The translations under genes and the position numbers were made by a program. Positions 23,014 through 30,433 of a stretch of DNA of 64,000 bases are shown piece after piece; positions within the stretch are counted from its first letter, which is position 1; every line of letters begins with the position of its first letter. The DNA is from Streptomyces flavofungini. GTDB lineage: Bacteria > Actinomycetota > Actinomycetes > Streptomycetales > Streptomycetaceae. The notes below the pieces were generated by a model that was not told the DNA's origin, ran no database searches, and saw nothing but the letters and a program-made list of their open reading frames with translations. The stretch lies in contig NZ_BMVR01000015.1 of the NCBI RefSeq assembly GCF_014650815.1, forward strand, positions 170,942-234,941, written 5' to 3'.

Positions 23014-25524
23014 CTACCGGCGCTCGGGGAACACCTGGGCGCTGTCCCTCCGCTTGCGCGCCGCCGGGACGGGCGCCTGCGAGTGACCGGCGAGCTCGTT
23101 CAGTTTCATGTGCAGCGCGTCCTGTGCGACGTAGTCCCCGCGAGAGGCCGCGGCGCGCAGGTCGTCCCAGGCGGTCAGGATGGGACGGCGTACGGACTCC
23201 GGGAAGCGGCCGAGCTCGGCGTCGTGGGCGGCGAGCATGGACCGCCAGGTGGTGGTGTCGAGCTGCCGCCACAGGCTGCGGGCGTGCTCCGTCGCTGCCC
23301 GCATCGCGGGCAGGTCCAGCCGCTCGCGTGCCGCGTCCAGGGCGCGCCGTGCGTCGGCAAGCTCTTCGGCCGGCGCCGCGAGGCCGAGCTCTCGGCCCCG
23401 GCGTGCGGCGACGGACGCGTTGGCCGTCCAGCCGCGGGCGTCCCGGCACGTCTCCACCGTGTCGCGAGCCTCGTCGAGGAGACCGTCGAGGGACTGGCCG
23501 AAGGGCTCACCGCGCACGATCGCGGTGAGCTGTTCTGTCAGTTCGGCGAAGCGGCCGTGCTCCGCCTCCGTCAGCTCGCCGCCGAAATGGGCACTATGGG
23601 TACGGATCTCGTCGAGGAGCCGAGAGGCGGCGCGGCCGATGCCGTCGGCGACGGCGCTGCGGCGCAGCCGCGCGCCCAGCTCCTCGCCGTCGCCGATGCG
23701 GTAGGCGAGGTTCACGGTGCGGTTCTCGTCCAGCTGTACCCGAAGTGTGAGCCGCTCCACGCTGCCGGTGCTCCTGTCGAAGACATGCGTGTGCTCCCCG
23801 CAGAACTCGTTGCGGGCATGGGACTTCTCGTGCGGCCCTTCGACGATCCGGAAGGTCAGTGCGCTGGTGCCGGCCGGCCGGATCTGAAGGTTCTCGATGT
23901 TCTGCCAGTCGGTCGGGTACGGCGTTCCGGCGGTGAAGAGGACTGCGACGGTGCCGTCGTCGAGTGCCAGTCCCAGGTTCTGGGCGGTGACCTGCTCCGG
24001 CTGGTCGGTCTGGAACAGCGCGTCGCAAGCCGAACACGCCGTCAGGCCAGTGGCGTTGACCATCTGACAGCGGGGGCACTTCAGGCCGCCCGCGTCCAGC
24101 GGCTGGTCGCAGTCCTGGCACAGGGTGGCCGAGGTGGAGTTCTCCGGACAGCCGCAGTGTGGGCATGCGGCGCGGGACGCGACGGGGGCGGTCGCCCGCA
24201 GCCCCGAAAGGCTGACGGCACAGACCGGACAGCTCGTGGTTCCCTCGGCGGCGGGCACATGACAGCCGGGGCAGTCGACCGTCGCCATGCCGAGCAGAGA
24301 GGTGCCGCAGTCGGGGCAGGCGCTCTCGGTGAACGGGATTCCGGTGGTCAGGCACGGCTCGGAGGGGCAGGCGAGAGTGGACGCGAGCCCGGCCTCGATG
24401 CCGGCGCCCAGCGCGACGGCGGACATGGGGTCGATTCCGCTGTGCACCTTCTCCTCGCCGAACATTTCGGCCAGGCGTCGGCGGACCATCGGGATACGAG
24501 TCGAACCGCCGATGAGCAGGACTTTGTCGATGTCCTCGGTCTTCCTGGACGCGCCGCGCAACACGCCGTGGGTGAGCTCCAGGGTGCGGTCGATCTCGGC
24601 GCCGATCAGCTCCTCGAAGTCGTCACGGGTGACCTGTCCCGTCCAGGAACCGCCGTTCTTTCCGAGCGGCGCGAGAATGATCTCCGCTGCGGTGACATCC
24701 GAGAGTTCGATCTTGGTGCGTTCGGCGGCGGCGCGGATCCGTGCCGCGTCGCCGGTCCCGGAGCGGTCACGGTCGCCGAGTCGCTTCTCGGTGAGCATCC
24801 GGCACAGAGCGGAGTCGAAGTCGGCCCCGCCGAGCGACTTGTCCCCGCCGAGCTTGTACACCTGGAAGTACCCCGACCCGATGATCAGCAGGGACACGTC
24901 GAAGGTACCGCCGCCGAGGTCGTACACGAGCACCGAGCACATGTCGTCGTCATCCTCGACGAGGCGCTCCACCCCGAAGGCGTGGGCCGCCGCGGTCGGT
25001 TCGGGCAGGATGCGTACGACGGTGAAGCCCGCAAGCTCCCCGGCTTCCCGCACCGCCGCGTACTGCGGTTCCGTGAAGTACGCCGGGACGGTGATCACGG
25101 CTCGCGGGAAGGGCTCGCCGGCGGTGTTCTCGGCGTCCGTGCGCAGCCGTCGCAGCAGGATCGCCGAGATCTGTACGGGCGTCAGCCAGTGGGCGCCGAG
25201 CCGGATCTCGACCCCGCCGTCCGCGGACTCCCGTACCGGCGGGGCGTCCGCGGGCCGCTCGTCGAGCAGCCGCTGGACGTCGGCGTCGACGTGGCGTCGG
25301 CCGATCAGCCGCTTCACCTCGGTGATCACGGAGCCGGGCAGGCGGTCGCGCACGCCGAGCGCCTCGCTGCCCACCAGGAGGGATCCGTCGGCACCGGTAC
25401 CGACGGCGGACACCGTGGCCTGCTCGCCGTGACGGTTGGGGAGGACCACCGGAACGCCGCCGTCCATCCAGACGGTGACGGAGTTGGTGGTGCCGAGATC
25501 GATTCCGAGTGTGCGGTACGGCAT
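23014..25524 (-). CDS. Hsp70-family chaperone with inserted zinc-knuckle array
   Basis: An 836-residue DnaK relative. Residues ~1-370 form the actin-like ATPase (LGIDLGTTNSVTVW; ITVPAYFTEPQYAAVREAGELAGF; EPTAAAHAFG; VYDLGGGTFDVSLL; LLIGGSTRIPMVRRRL). Between about 385 and 505, where DnaK has only a short linker, are at least seven CxxC pairs (CPDC, CPGC, CPVC, CPHC, CQDC, CPRC, CSAC), enough for three or four zinc ribbons. A beta-rich, substrate-domain-like region (LTLRVQLDENRTVNLAYRI) and a long helical lid follow. It is the last gene of a TPR-small protein-GrpE-like-Hsp70 operon, 48 bp after the GrpE-like gene. The zinc block may bind nucleic acid or a client protein; that is inference. Confidence 0.85.
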   Translation of the reverse strand: MPYRTLGIDLGTTNSVTVWMDGGVPVVLPNRHGEQATVSAVGTGADGSLLVGSEALGVRDRLPGSVITEVKRLIGRRHVDADVQRLLDERPADAPPVRESADGGVEIRLGAHWLTPVQISAILLRRLRTDAENTAGEPFPRAVITVPAYFTEPQYAAVREAGELAGFTVVRILPEPTAAAHAFGVERLVEDDDDMCSVLVYDLGGGTFDVSLLIIGSGYFQVYKLGGDKSLGGADFDSALCRMLTEKRLGDRDRSGTGDAARIRAAAERTKIELSDVTAAEIILAPLGKNGGSWTGQVTRDDFEELIGAEIDRTLELTHGVLRGASRKTEDIDKVLLIGGSTRIPMVRRRLAEMFGEEKVHSGIDPMSAVALGAGIEAGLASTLACPSEPCLTTGIPFTESACPDCGTSLLGMATVDCPGCHVPAAEGTTSCPVCAVSLSGLRATAPVASRAACPHCGCPENSTSATLCQDCDQPLDAGGLKCPRCQMVNATGLTACSACDALFQTDQPEQVTAQNLGLALDDGTVAVLFTAGTPYPTDWQNIENLQIRPAGTSALTFRIVEGPHEKSHARNEFCGEHTHVFDRSTGSVERLTLRVQLDENRTVNLAYRIGDGEELGARLRRSAVADGIGRAASRLLDEIRTHSAHFGGELTEAEHGRFAELTEQLTAIVRGEPFGQSLDGLLDEARDTVETCRDARGWTANASVAARRGRELGLAAPAEELADARRALDAARERLDLPAMRAATEHARSLWRQLDTTTWRSMLAAHDAELGRFPESVRRPILTAWDDLRAAASRGDYVAQDALHMKLNELAGHSQAPVPAARKRRDSAQVFPERR

Positions 25525-25572
25525 GAGTTGGCCTTCGGGTGGCAGTGACGGGAGGGGTGGTGTGGGGCGGGT

Positions 25573-26160
25573 TCAGCGGCGGCGCTTGGAAGGCTTGCCG
25601 GGCAGCGGCTGCCGGCGCCGGGCGCGGCTGGTGCGGCGCGGCTGGTTCCGGCGCCCCCGCGTGGCCCCGCCGTCGGAGGGCCTGGCGGGTGCCGCCTGTT
25701 CGGCGGCGGGCGCGGGCCCGGGTACGGCCAGGACGACATCGGCACGGCGCAGGCAGTCGGTCCCGTGGCGGAAGCCGGTGACGGTCTCCCGCAGGACGGT
25801 TCCCTCGGGGGCGGTCGGATGCGGTTCGACGCCCGTCGCCCGTGCCTCCACCGGGTCGGGGATCTTCCCGACGAGGTCCATGGGATGTACGCCGTGGCGC
25901 GCGAGTTCGGCCCGGAGCATCCGGTGGGCGGCGTCCGTCTGCTCTCGCACGGCGGCTGCGAGCTGTCCGGTACGGCCTGCCCCGGAGTGGCCGAACTGCT
26001 CGGACCGGTGTGCCGTGTCGGCGAGGAGATCGTCGAGTGGCAGCAACGCGGCGAGGAGATCGGTCAGTTGGGCCACGGCCTCCTCGCGTTTGCGGGAGAG
26101 GGCCGCGACGCGGACGCGCAGCTTGCGCAGTTCGTCGGGATCGGACGGGGGAGTGGTCAC
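25573..26160 (-). CDS. GrpE-like nucleotide exchange factor with basic tail
   Basis: A 195-residue protein. The N-terminal half is a coiled coil (DELRKLRVRVAALSRKREEAVAQLTDLL) leading to LLPLDDLLADTAHR; the second part matches the GrpE head: LARHGVHPMDLVGKIPDPVEARATGV and GTVLRETVTGFRHGTDCLRRADVVLA. GrpE drives ADP release from Hsp70, and the Hsp70 gene follows directly. The C-terminal ~45 residues are strongly basic (RRTSRARRRQPLPGKPSKRRR-like), unlike housekeeping GrpE, and could bind DNA or RNA. Start is GTG 26160, overlapping the stop of the upstream gene by 4 bp. No DnaJ is encoded nearby. Confidence 0.75.
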   Translation of the reverse strand: MTTPPSDPDELRKLRVRVAALSRKREEAVAQLTDLLAALLPLDDLLADTAHRSEQFGHSGAGRTGQLAAAVREQTDAAHRMLRAELARHGVHPMDLVGKIPDPVEARATGVEPHPTAPEGTVLRETVTGFRHGTDCLRRADVVLAVPGPAPAAEQAAPARPSDGGATRGRRNQPRRTSRARRRQPLPGKPSKRRR

Positions 26161-26429
26161 TTCGCTGCGGGCCCTTTCGGCGCGGCGGACGGCGCGAGGG
26201 GAGGGGTGAGCAGTTCGCTGACGAGGGTGTCGGCCGGGGTGCGGGCCGCGTCGTGGACGGCCTTCAGGGCATGCTCGCGGTCTGTGTCCCGTGCGCGGCG
26301 GGCCCGGGAGACCGCCGCGCCCACCGCCTTCGCGAGGTCTCCCTGGCCGATGCCCGGCCGGGCATGCGGAAGGAGCTCGAACACGGTAGGGCTGAAGGAG
26401 GGCATCGGTGTGCGGGAGTGTGCGGTCAC
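26157..26429 (-). CDS. Small hypothetical protein of the Hsp70 operon
   Basis: A 90-residue protein I do not recognise. It has a central charged helix (VGAAVSRARRARDTDREHALKAVHDAARTPADTLVSELL) and a Pro/Ala-rich tail. It starts at GTG 26429, overlapping the TPR gene stop by 4 bp, and ends overlapping the GrpE-like start by 4 bp, so its reading frame is strongly supported by coupling on both sides. It may be an adaptor between the TPR protein and the chaperone; nothing in the sequence proves this. Confidence 0.65.
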   Translation of the reverse strand: MTAHSRTPMPSFSPTVFELLPHARPGIGQGDLAKAVGAAVSRARRARDTDREHALKAVHDAARTPADTLVSELLTPPLAPSAAPKGPAAK

Positions 26430-28657
26430 AGGGTCTCCTGGATGTACGGCGGGTCGTCCGGGTCCGGTGGTCCAGGTGAGTCGAAGAGGCTGGGAAACAT
26501 CACCGGTTCGAGCGGGAGGGAGGTCTGCCAGCCGGTCGTCAACCCCAGGGCGGACGCGGCACGTTCGTCGCGTACGGCACCGGCGAGGTCGCCGTCGGCA
26601 CGGCGGTCGCGGGCGCGCCGGTGGTACGCGACGGCGACGAGCTGGTCGTACTCCGCGGAGCGACCCGGGGTGATCAGCAGCCTGCCCTGGAGGGTGATCA
26701 GCTCGGAGAAGCGTCCGGAGTCAACCAGTTCGGCGGCGCACGGCAGGACAGTCTCCAGCGCCTGCCGCTCGGCCTCCGCCCCGGTGAGCTGTGCGCAGGA
26801 CGCGGCGGCGGAGAGCAGCAGAGGGACCTGCCGGGTGTAGTCACCGGACCGTGCTCCGAGCTGCCGGACGGCCGTGTCGAGCAGGAGGCGGGCGATGTCA
26901 CCGTCGTCGGCCTGTTCTCCCCGCTCGTCCTCGGAGGCACGGACCTCCTCCAGTTGCCGCAGGACCCGACAGGCCTCGCTCTTCTTCCCGGCGAGCGCCT
27001 TCCGCACGGTCCGTTCGATCATCCGGTCGCAGTACCAGGAGTACACCTCGTGCAGATCCTCGGCCGGGTTCTCCGCACGGAAGCCGCGGTGGAGAAGTTC
27101 CCCGACCCGTTGCAGGCCGGGCTGCCTGCCCGGCCTGTTTCCCGTGACGACGGAAGCGATGTCGGCGAGATCCAGCGCGTCCAGCGCGTCCTGTGCCACC
27201 GGATCGCCGGGGCGTACGCACAGCGCCCGCTGGAAGCGGGCACGACCCTGATTCCTGTCCTCCATCCCCAGCACCTCCGTGCCACGCCGGACCAGGGCGG
27301 CTGCCAGCTCCTGGGCGAGGGCGGTGTCATCGGGAGCGAGCGCGTGCGCGGACTCCAGCCAGAAAATGCGCTCGACGAGCGTGGCCCGCTGGTAGCCGTT
27401 GCCGTTCCGGCCTGCGCTCAGTCCGGCTTTGCGGGCCATCTCGTGGTGGCGACGGTCGAGTTCGAGGCCCAGGCGGGCGGCCGAGGTGAGGTCGGTGAGG
27501 GCGTCCTGCCACTCGCCCTTCGCGAACTGCTCGCGGGCCCTGGTGGCCAGGGCACTGGCGAGGTGCGGCGCGGAGGCCCGGTGGGTGTCGGAGTCCGCCT
27601 GCCAGGTGGCGGGTTCGCCGTGACGGCGGGTGTATGTGGCGAGCAGGGCGCGGTGTTCACCGTATGCCTCCAGCTGCTCGGCGGCGGTGTCAACGATGAC
27701 GGGGGAGCCGGTCCAGGGGCGGCCGCCGAGCAGCAGCCCCAGGCACGGGGGAGCGGTGTCGGGGGTGGGTGGCTGCCAGGTGTCGACGTCGCACTGGCAG
27801 CCGAGACCGCCATCCCAGTCCTCGTCCCAGAAGTCGAGCTGGTCGTTGGCGCATTGGCCGAAGCATCCCTCGGTCCGGAGGTAGGCGCGTTCGCCGCGGA
27901 CGAGTTCGCCGCTGTACTCGTACTCCTCGACGTTCCAGACGGTTTCCCAGGCGTCCAGTACGTCGCGGCCATCGCGTTCGTCGACTGAGTGGAACGCCGT
28001 ACGGATCCGGCCCCTCAGGGTGTCGCACGCGGACTGCCAGTCCTCGGCGTCGAGGGGAGCGCCGCGCCGGGCGGTCAGCATGTCTTCGAAACCGAGCGGG
28101 TCCTCGTCGTCGAGCAGCAGGTGCCAGACGGCGATGGCGAAGACCGCGTGAGCCGGATCGACCTTCTCGCTCTGGGCGAGCGACCTCAGCGTGCCGACCG
28201 CGAGCGCGTGCACCAGGGCGGTGCGGCGGTTCCCGGACGGGTCGGGGACGGCGTCGAGGACCTCGCCGATCGCGCCCCGGCGGGCCGCCTGCCACACCAG
28301 GCGCCACAGCGCGTGTGCCGGGCAGCAGAGGCAAGGCGTCTCGCCGGACGTGGCGTCCGGGGCGTCGAGTACGGTGCGGACGTCGCAGTCGCAGCCGAGT
28401 TCGCAGGGCTGGTCCTCGCCGCTCGCGGGCGGAGTGGTGCCGAACACCGCGAGCCAGCAGTGGACCGCCTCGGGCCAGTTGCCCGCGCGTTCGGCGAGCA
28501 GGGCGCGCAGTGCGTCGTAGGAGGCGCGGTCGTCCACGGGGAGGCCGGGACGGTCTGTGGAGATGCGGTCCAGCAGGTTGAGCGTGTGCGCGAAATTACC
28601 AGTGCCGTAGGCGTGTTCGGCCTGACGGAGCATGCGGGTGGCGTCGGTGGTGTTCAA
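26426..28657 (-). CDS. Large TPR-like helical-repeat protein with cysteine clusters
   Basis: A 743-residue soluble protein, first gene of the Hsp70 operon. The start is TTG 28657 with GGGGGA upstream; ATG 28633 is an alternative. The N-terminal ~65 residues are TPR-like (LRQAEHAYGTGNFAHTLNLLDRI); further repeats occur in the C-terminal half (AREQFAKGEWQDALTDLTSAARLGLEL; RARFQRALCVRPGDPVAQDALD; HRRARDRRADGDLAGAVRDERAASAL). Two cysteine clusters, CELGCDC...CLCCPAH near residues 88-115 and GCFGQC...GCQCDVD near 265-290, suggest metal binding. TPR proteins commonly dock Hsp70 tails, so it is probably the client-selecting or regulatory partner of the zinc-knuckle Hsp70. I know of no characterised homologue. 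Confidence 0.7.
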   Translation of the reverse strand: MNTTDATRMLRQAEHAYGTGNFAHTLNLLDRISTDRPGLPVDDRASYDALRALLAERAGNWPEAVHCWLAVFGTTPPASGEDQPCELGCDCDVRTVLDAPDATSGETPCLCCPAHALWRLVWQAARRGAIGEVLDAVPDPSGNRRTALVHALAVGTLRSLAQSEKVDPAHAVFAIAVWHLLLDDEDPLGFEDMLTARRGAPLDAEDWQSACDTLRGRIRTAFHSVDERDGRDVLDAWETVWNVEEYEYSGELVRGERAYLRTEGCFGQCANDQLDFWDEDWDGGLGCQCDVDTWQPPTPDTAPPCLGLLLGGRPWTGSPVIVDTAAEQLEAYGEHRALLATYTRRHGEPATWQADSDTHRASAPHLASALATRAREQFAKGEWQDALTDLTSAARLGLELDRRHHEMARKAGLSAGRNGNGYQRATLVERIFWLESAHALAPDDTALAQELAAALVRRGTEVLGMEDRNQGRARFQRALCVRPGDPVAQDALDALDLADIASVVTGNRPGRQPGLQRVGELLHRGFRAENPAEDLHEVYSWYCDRMIERTVRKALAGKKSEACRVLRQLEEVRASEDERGEQADDGDIARLLLDTAVRQLGARSGDYTRQVPLLLSAAASCAQLTGAEAERQALETVLPCAAELVDSGRFSELITLQGRLLITPGRSAEYDQLVAVAYHRRARDRRADGDLAGAVRDERAASALGLTTGWQTSLPLEPVMFPSLFDSPGPPDPDDPPYIQETL

Positions 28658-28686
28658 GCAGGTCCCCCATGTGCACGTGGTGCACG

Positions 28687-28721
28687 GTTGACCTTATGTA
28701 GCGCCTGTTGGCTCGGTCAAC
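28687..28721. promoter_or_regulatory. Spaced inverted repeat GTTGACC...GGTCAAC upstream of the TPR-Hsp70 operon
   Basis: GTTGACC (28687-28693) and GGTCAAC (28715-28721) are perfect inverted 7-mers with a 21-bp spacer, 30 bp before the TTG start. The half-site matches the palindromes at 22959-22971 and 44106-44118. On the minus strand the distal half supplies a -35-like TTGACC, with a possible -10 (ATAAGG) 17 bp on. Confidence 0.45.
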
Positions 28722-28727
28722 GAACCG

Positions 28728-29174
28728 TCAGATACCGGACCGAGTGGCCAGTTCCGCTCGTACGGTCTTGCCGCCCGGCGGGCGTGGCACGGTCTCCCAG
28801 TGGTCGGCGAGCAGAGCTACGAGGGTCAGGCCCCGGCCTCCGGTAGAGAGGTCGGGGTCCTCGCCGGCGGTTCGGGGGAGGCGGTCGCCGCGGGCGTCGG
28901 AGACCTCGATCAGGAGGCGGCCGGGGTGGGGCAGGGGGGTGTAGGTCAGGGCGAGTTCGAAGTTCCGGCCCGGGACGCGGCCGTGCAGGACGGCGTTGGC
29001 GGCGAGTTCGGCGACGACGAGTTCGGCACGCTCCGTGAGGTCCGGCGGGAGGACCCAGGTGTGGAGTTCGGTGACGGCGAGGAGCCGGGCGAGGCGGGCG
29101 CTGCGGCGGGAGGAGGCTAGCTGTTGCCTGAACGTCCGCGTAGAAGACGTGAGTTGGGGTGCGGTGTGGTTCAT
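28728..29174 (-). CDS. RsbW/SpoIIAB-like ATP-binding anti-sigma-type protein
   Basis: A 148-residue HATPase_c protein of the group common in Streptomyces. It has the N-box ERAELVVAELAANAVLHG, a G1 region LIEVSDARGDRLPR, and STGGRGLTLVALLADHWE for the G2/ATP-lid part. Such proteins are kinases for, or sequester, anti-sigma antagonists or sigma factors, and typically lie beside XRE (DUF5753) and DUF397 genes, as here, where it diverges from that pair. The start is ATG 29174; no strong ribosome-binding site is seen. Palindromic CGTACG-type sites fill the shared intergenic region. Confidence 0.85.
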   Translation of the reverse strand: MNHTAPQLTSSTRTFRQQLASSRRSARLARLLAVTELHTWVLPPDLTERAELVVAELAANAVLHGRVPGRNFELALTYTPLPHPGRLLIEVSDARGDRLPRTAGEDPDLSTGGRGLTLVALLADHWETVPRPPGGKTVRAELATRSGI

Positions 29175-29218
29175 GGGGTCAGCGTGGCCCGCGCGGGGGT
29201 GGGGCGGCGAGAGGTGCG

Positions 29219-29272
29219 CCCCGTACGGGGGGTCACCGTACGGGCACGGAGGGTGGACAGTACGGGGCGTAC
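29219..29272. promoter_or_regulatory. Cluster of CGTACG-centred palindromes in a divergent promoter
   Basis: CCCCGTACGGGG (29219-29230) is a perfect 12-bp palindrome; CCGTACGG recurs at 29236-29243, and GTAC-GGGGC-GTAC spans 29260-29272. They lie between the anti-sigma-type gene (starts 29174) and the XRE gene (starts 29328), so they are good candidates for autoregulation by the XRE protein. Confidence 0.5.
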
Positions 29273-29327
29273 GCCGTCACGCTGAGTGCGGGTGGCTGTG
29301 TGGTCGTACGGGAGGAAGGGGCGGCGG

Positions 29328-30185
29328 ATGGTCAACGTAGGAGAAGGGGCCGGTGCGTTCTCGGAGGGGGAACGGGAACCGCATCCGTCGGACAGTCTGC
29401 GGACGTTCGGGGCGGTCGTGCAGGCGCTGCGCGAGCATGCGGGGCTGAGCCGGGTGGAGTTCGGGGAGCGGGTGCGGTTCTCGAAGCACACCGTGGAGTC
29501 GGTGGAGTTGGGGCGGCGGATGCCGGACGAGTTGTTCGTGGAGCGAGGAGAGGAGGCGACGGGGAACACGGGGGCGTTGCGGAGGGCGGCGCCGTATCTG
29601 TCGCGGGGGGAGGTGGGGCTGGCGGCGTGGTTCCGGGAGTGGGCGCGGTTGGAGCGGACGGCGGTGAGTCTGTGTACGTATGAGTGCAGGCTGGTTCCGG
29701 GGTTGTTGCAGTCGGAGGAGTATGCGCGGGCGGTGTTCGAGGGCACGATTCCGGTGGTGACGGACGAGCGGCTGGACGCGCTCCTTGCGGCGAGGGCGGA
29801 ACGGCAGCGGATGCTGGTGGAGCGGCCGACGACGTTGTTCAGCTTCATTGTTGAGGAGCATGTGTTCAGGCGACGGTTCGGGGGTGACGAGGCCATGCGC
29901 GAGATGCTTGATCACGTGCTGGAGCTGACGTCCCGGCGGAACGTGACGTTGCAGGTGGTGCCCTTGGATTCGGCGCTTCATGCGTGCCTGGACGGTCCGG
30001 TGCGACTGCTGGAGACGCCGGAGCGGCGGAGGGTCGGATACGCCGAAGGGCAGCAGAGCGGTCGGCTCATCTCGGACGCGAATGAGGTAAGCCTCCTCCA
30101 CCAGCGCTATGACACACTGCGCTCGCAGGCCCTCAACCACCAGAAATCCAGGGCCCTTTTGGAGAGACTGCGAGGAGAACTATGA
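29328..30185 (+). CDS. XRE-family transcriptional regulator with DUF5753 domain
   Basis: A 285-residue DNA-binding protein. The helix-turn-helix at residues ~25-80 reads FGAVVQALREHAGLSRVEFGERVRFSKHTVESVELGRRMP; the rest is the DUF5753 sensor-like domain: WFREWARLERTAVSLCTYECRLVPGLLQSEEYARAVF, then LFSFIVEEHVFRRRFG and NVTLQVVPLDSALHACLDGPVRLLE. ATG 29328 is preceded by GGGAGGAAGGGG; the frame is open slightly further upstream. Its stop overlaps the DUF397 start by 4 bp. Such pairs (WhiJ/AbaA-like) act in developmental or antibiotic control; here the pair sits inside the island and may control island genes. Confidence 0.88.
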   Translation: MVNVGEGAGAFSEGEREPHPSDSLRTFGAVVQALREHAGLSRVEFGERVRFSKHTVESVELGRRMPDELFVERGEEATGNTGALRRAAPYLSRGEVGLAAWFREWARLERTAVSLCTYECRLVPGLLQSEEYARAVFEGTIPVVTDERLDALLAARAERQRMLVERPTTLFSFIVEEHVFRRRFGGDEAMREMLDHVLELTSRRNVTLQVVPLDSALHACLDGPVRLLETPERRRVGYAEGQQSGRLISDANEVSLLHQRYDTLRSQALNHQKSRALLERLRGEL

Positions 30186-30373
30186 CGAGCGGTGCGGCGG
30201 ATCTGTTCTGGTTCAAGTCCAGCCACAGCGGCAGCCAAGGCGATGACTGCGTCGAGATCGCGATCGCCGAACAGGCCGTCCACGTACGGGACTCCAAGGA
30301 TGTGACCCGTCCGTCCTTCGCTGTCGGTCGAGACGGGTGGGACTGGTTCGTACGGTTCGCGTCGGAGCAGTGA
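30182..30373 (+). CDS. DUF397 small protein
   Basis: A 63-residue protein with the DUF397 signature FWFKSSHSGSQGDDCVEIAIAEQAVHVRDSKD...FAVGRDGWDWFVRF. In Streptomyces these are encoded beside XRE/DUF5753 regulators and are thought to modulate them, in an antitoxin-like or effector manner. Its ATG overlaps the upstream stop by 4 bp (ATGA). A strong hairpin follows 10 bp after the stop. Confidence 0.9.
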   Translation: MTSGAADLFWFKSSHSGSQGDDCVEIAIAEQAVHVRDSKDVTRPSFAVGRDGWDWFVRFASEQ

Positions 30374-30382
30374 TACGTCGAA

Positions 30383-30416
30383 GGGGCGCCGTCCGCTGAG
30401 TAGCGGGTGGCGCCCC
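30383..30416. terminator. Bidirectional hairpin terminator
   Basis: GGGGCGCC (30383-30390) pairs with GGCGCCCC (30409-30416), and an inner CCGCT/AGCGG extends the stem. It lies between the convergent DUF397 gene and the methylase gene that ends the three-gene defence operon. Confidence 0.75.
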
Positions 30417-30433
30417 ATCGCATTGTCCGGACG

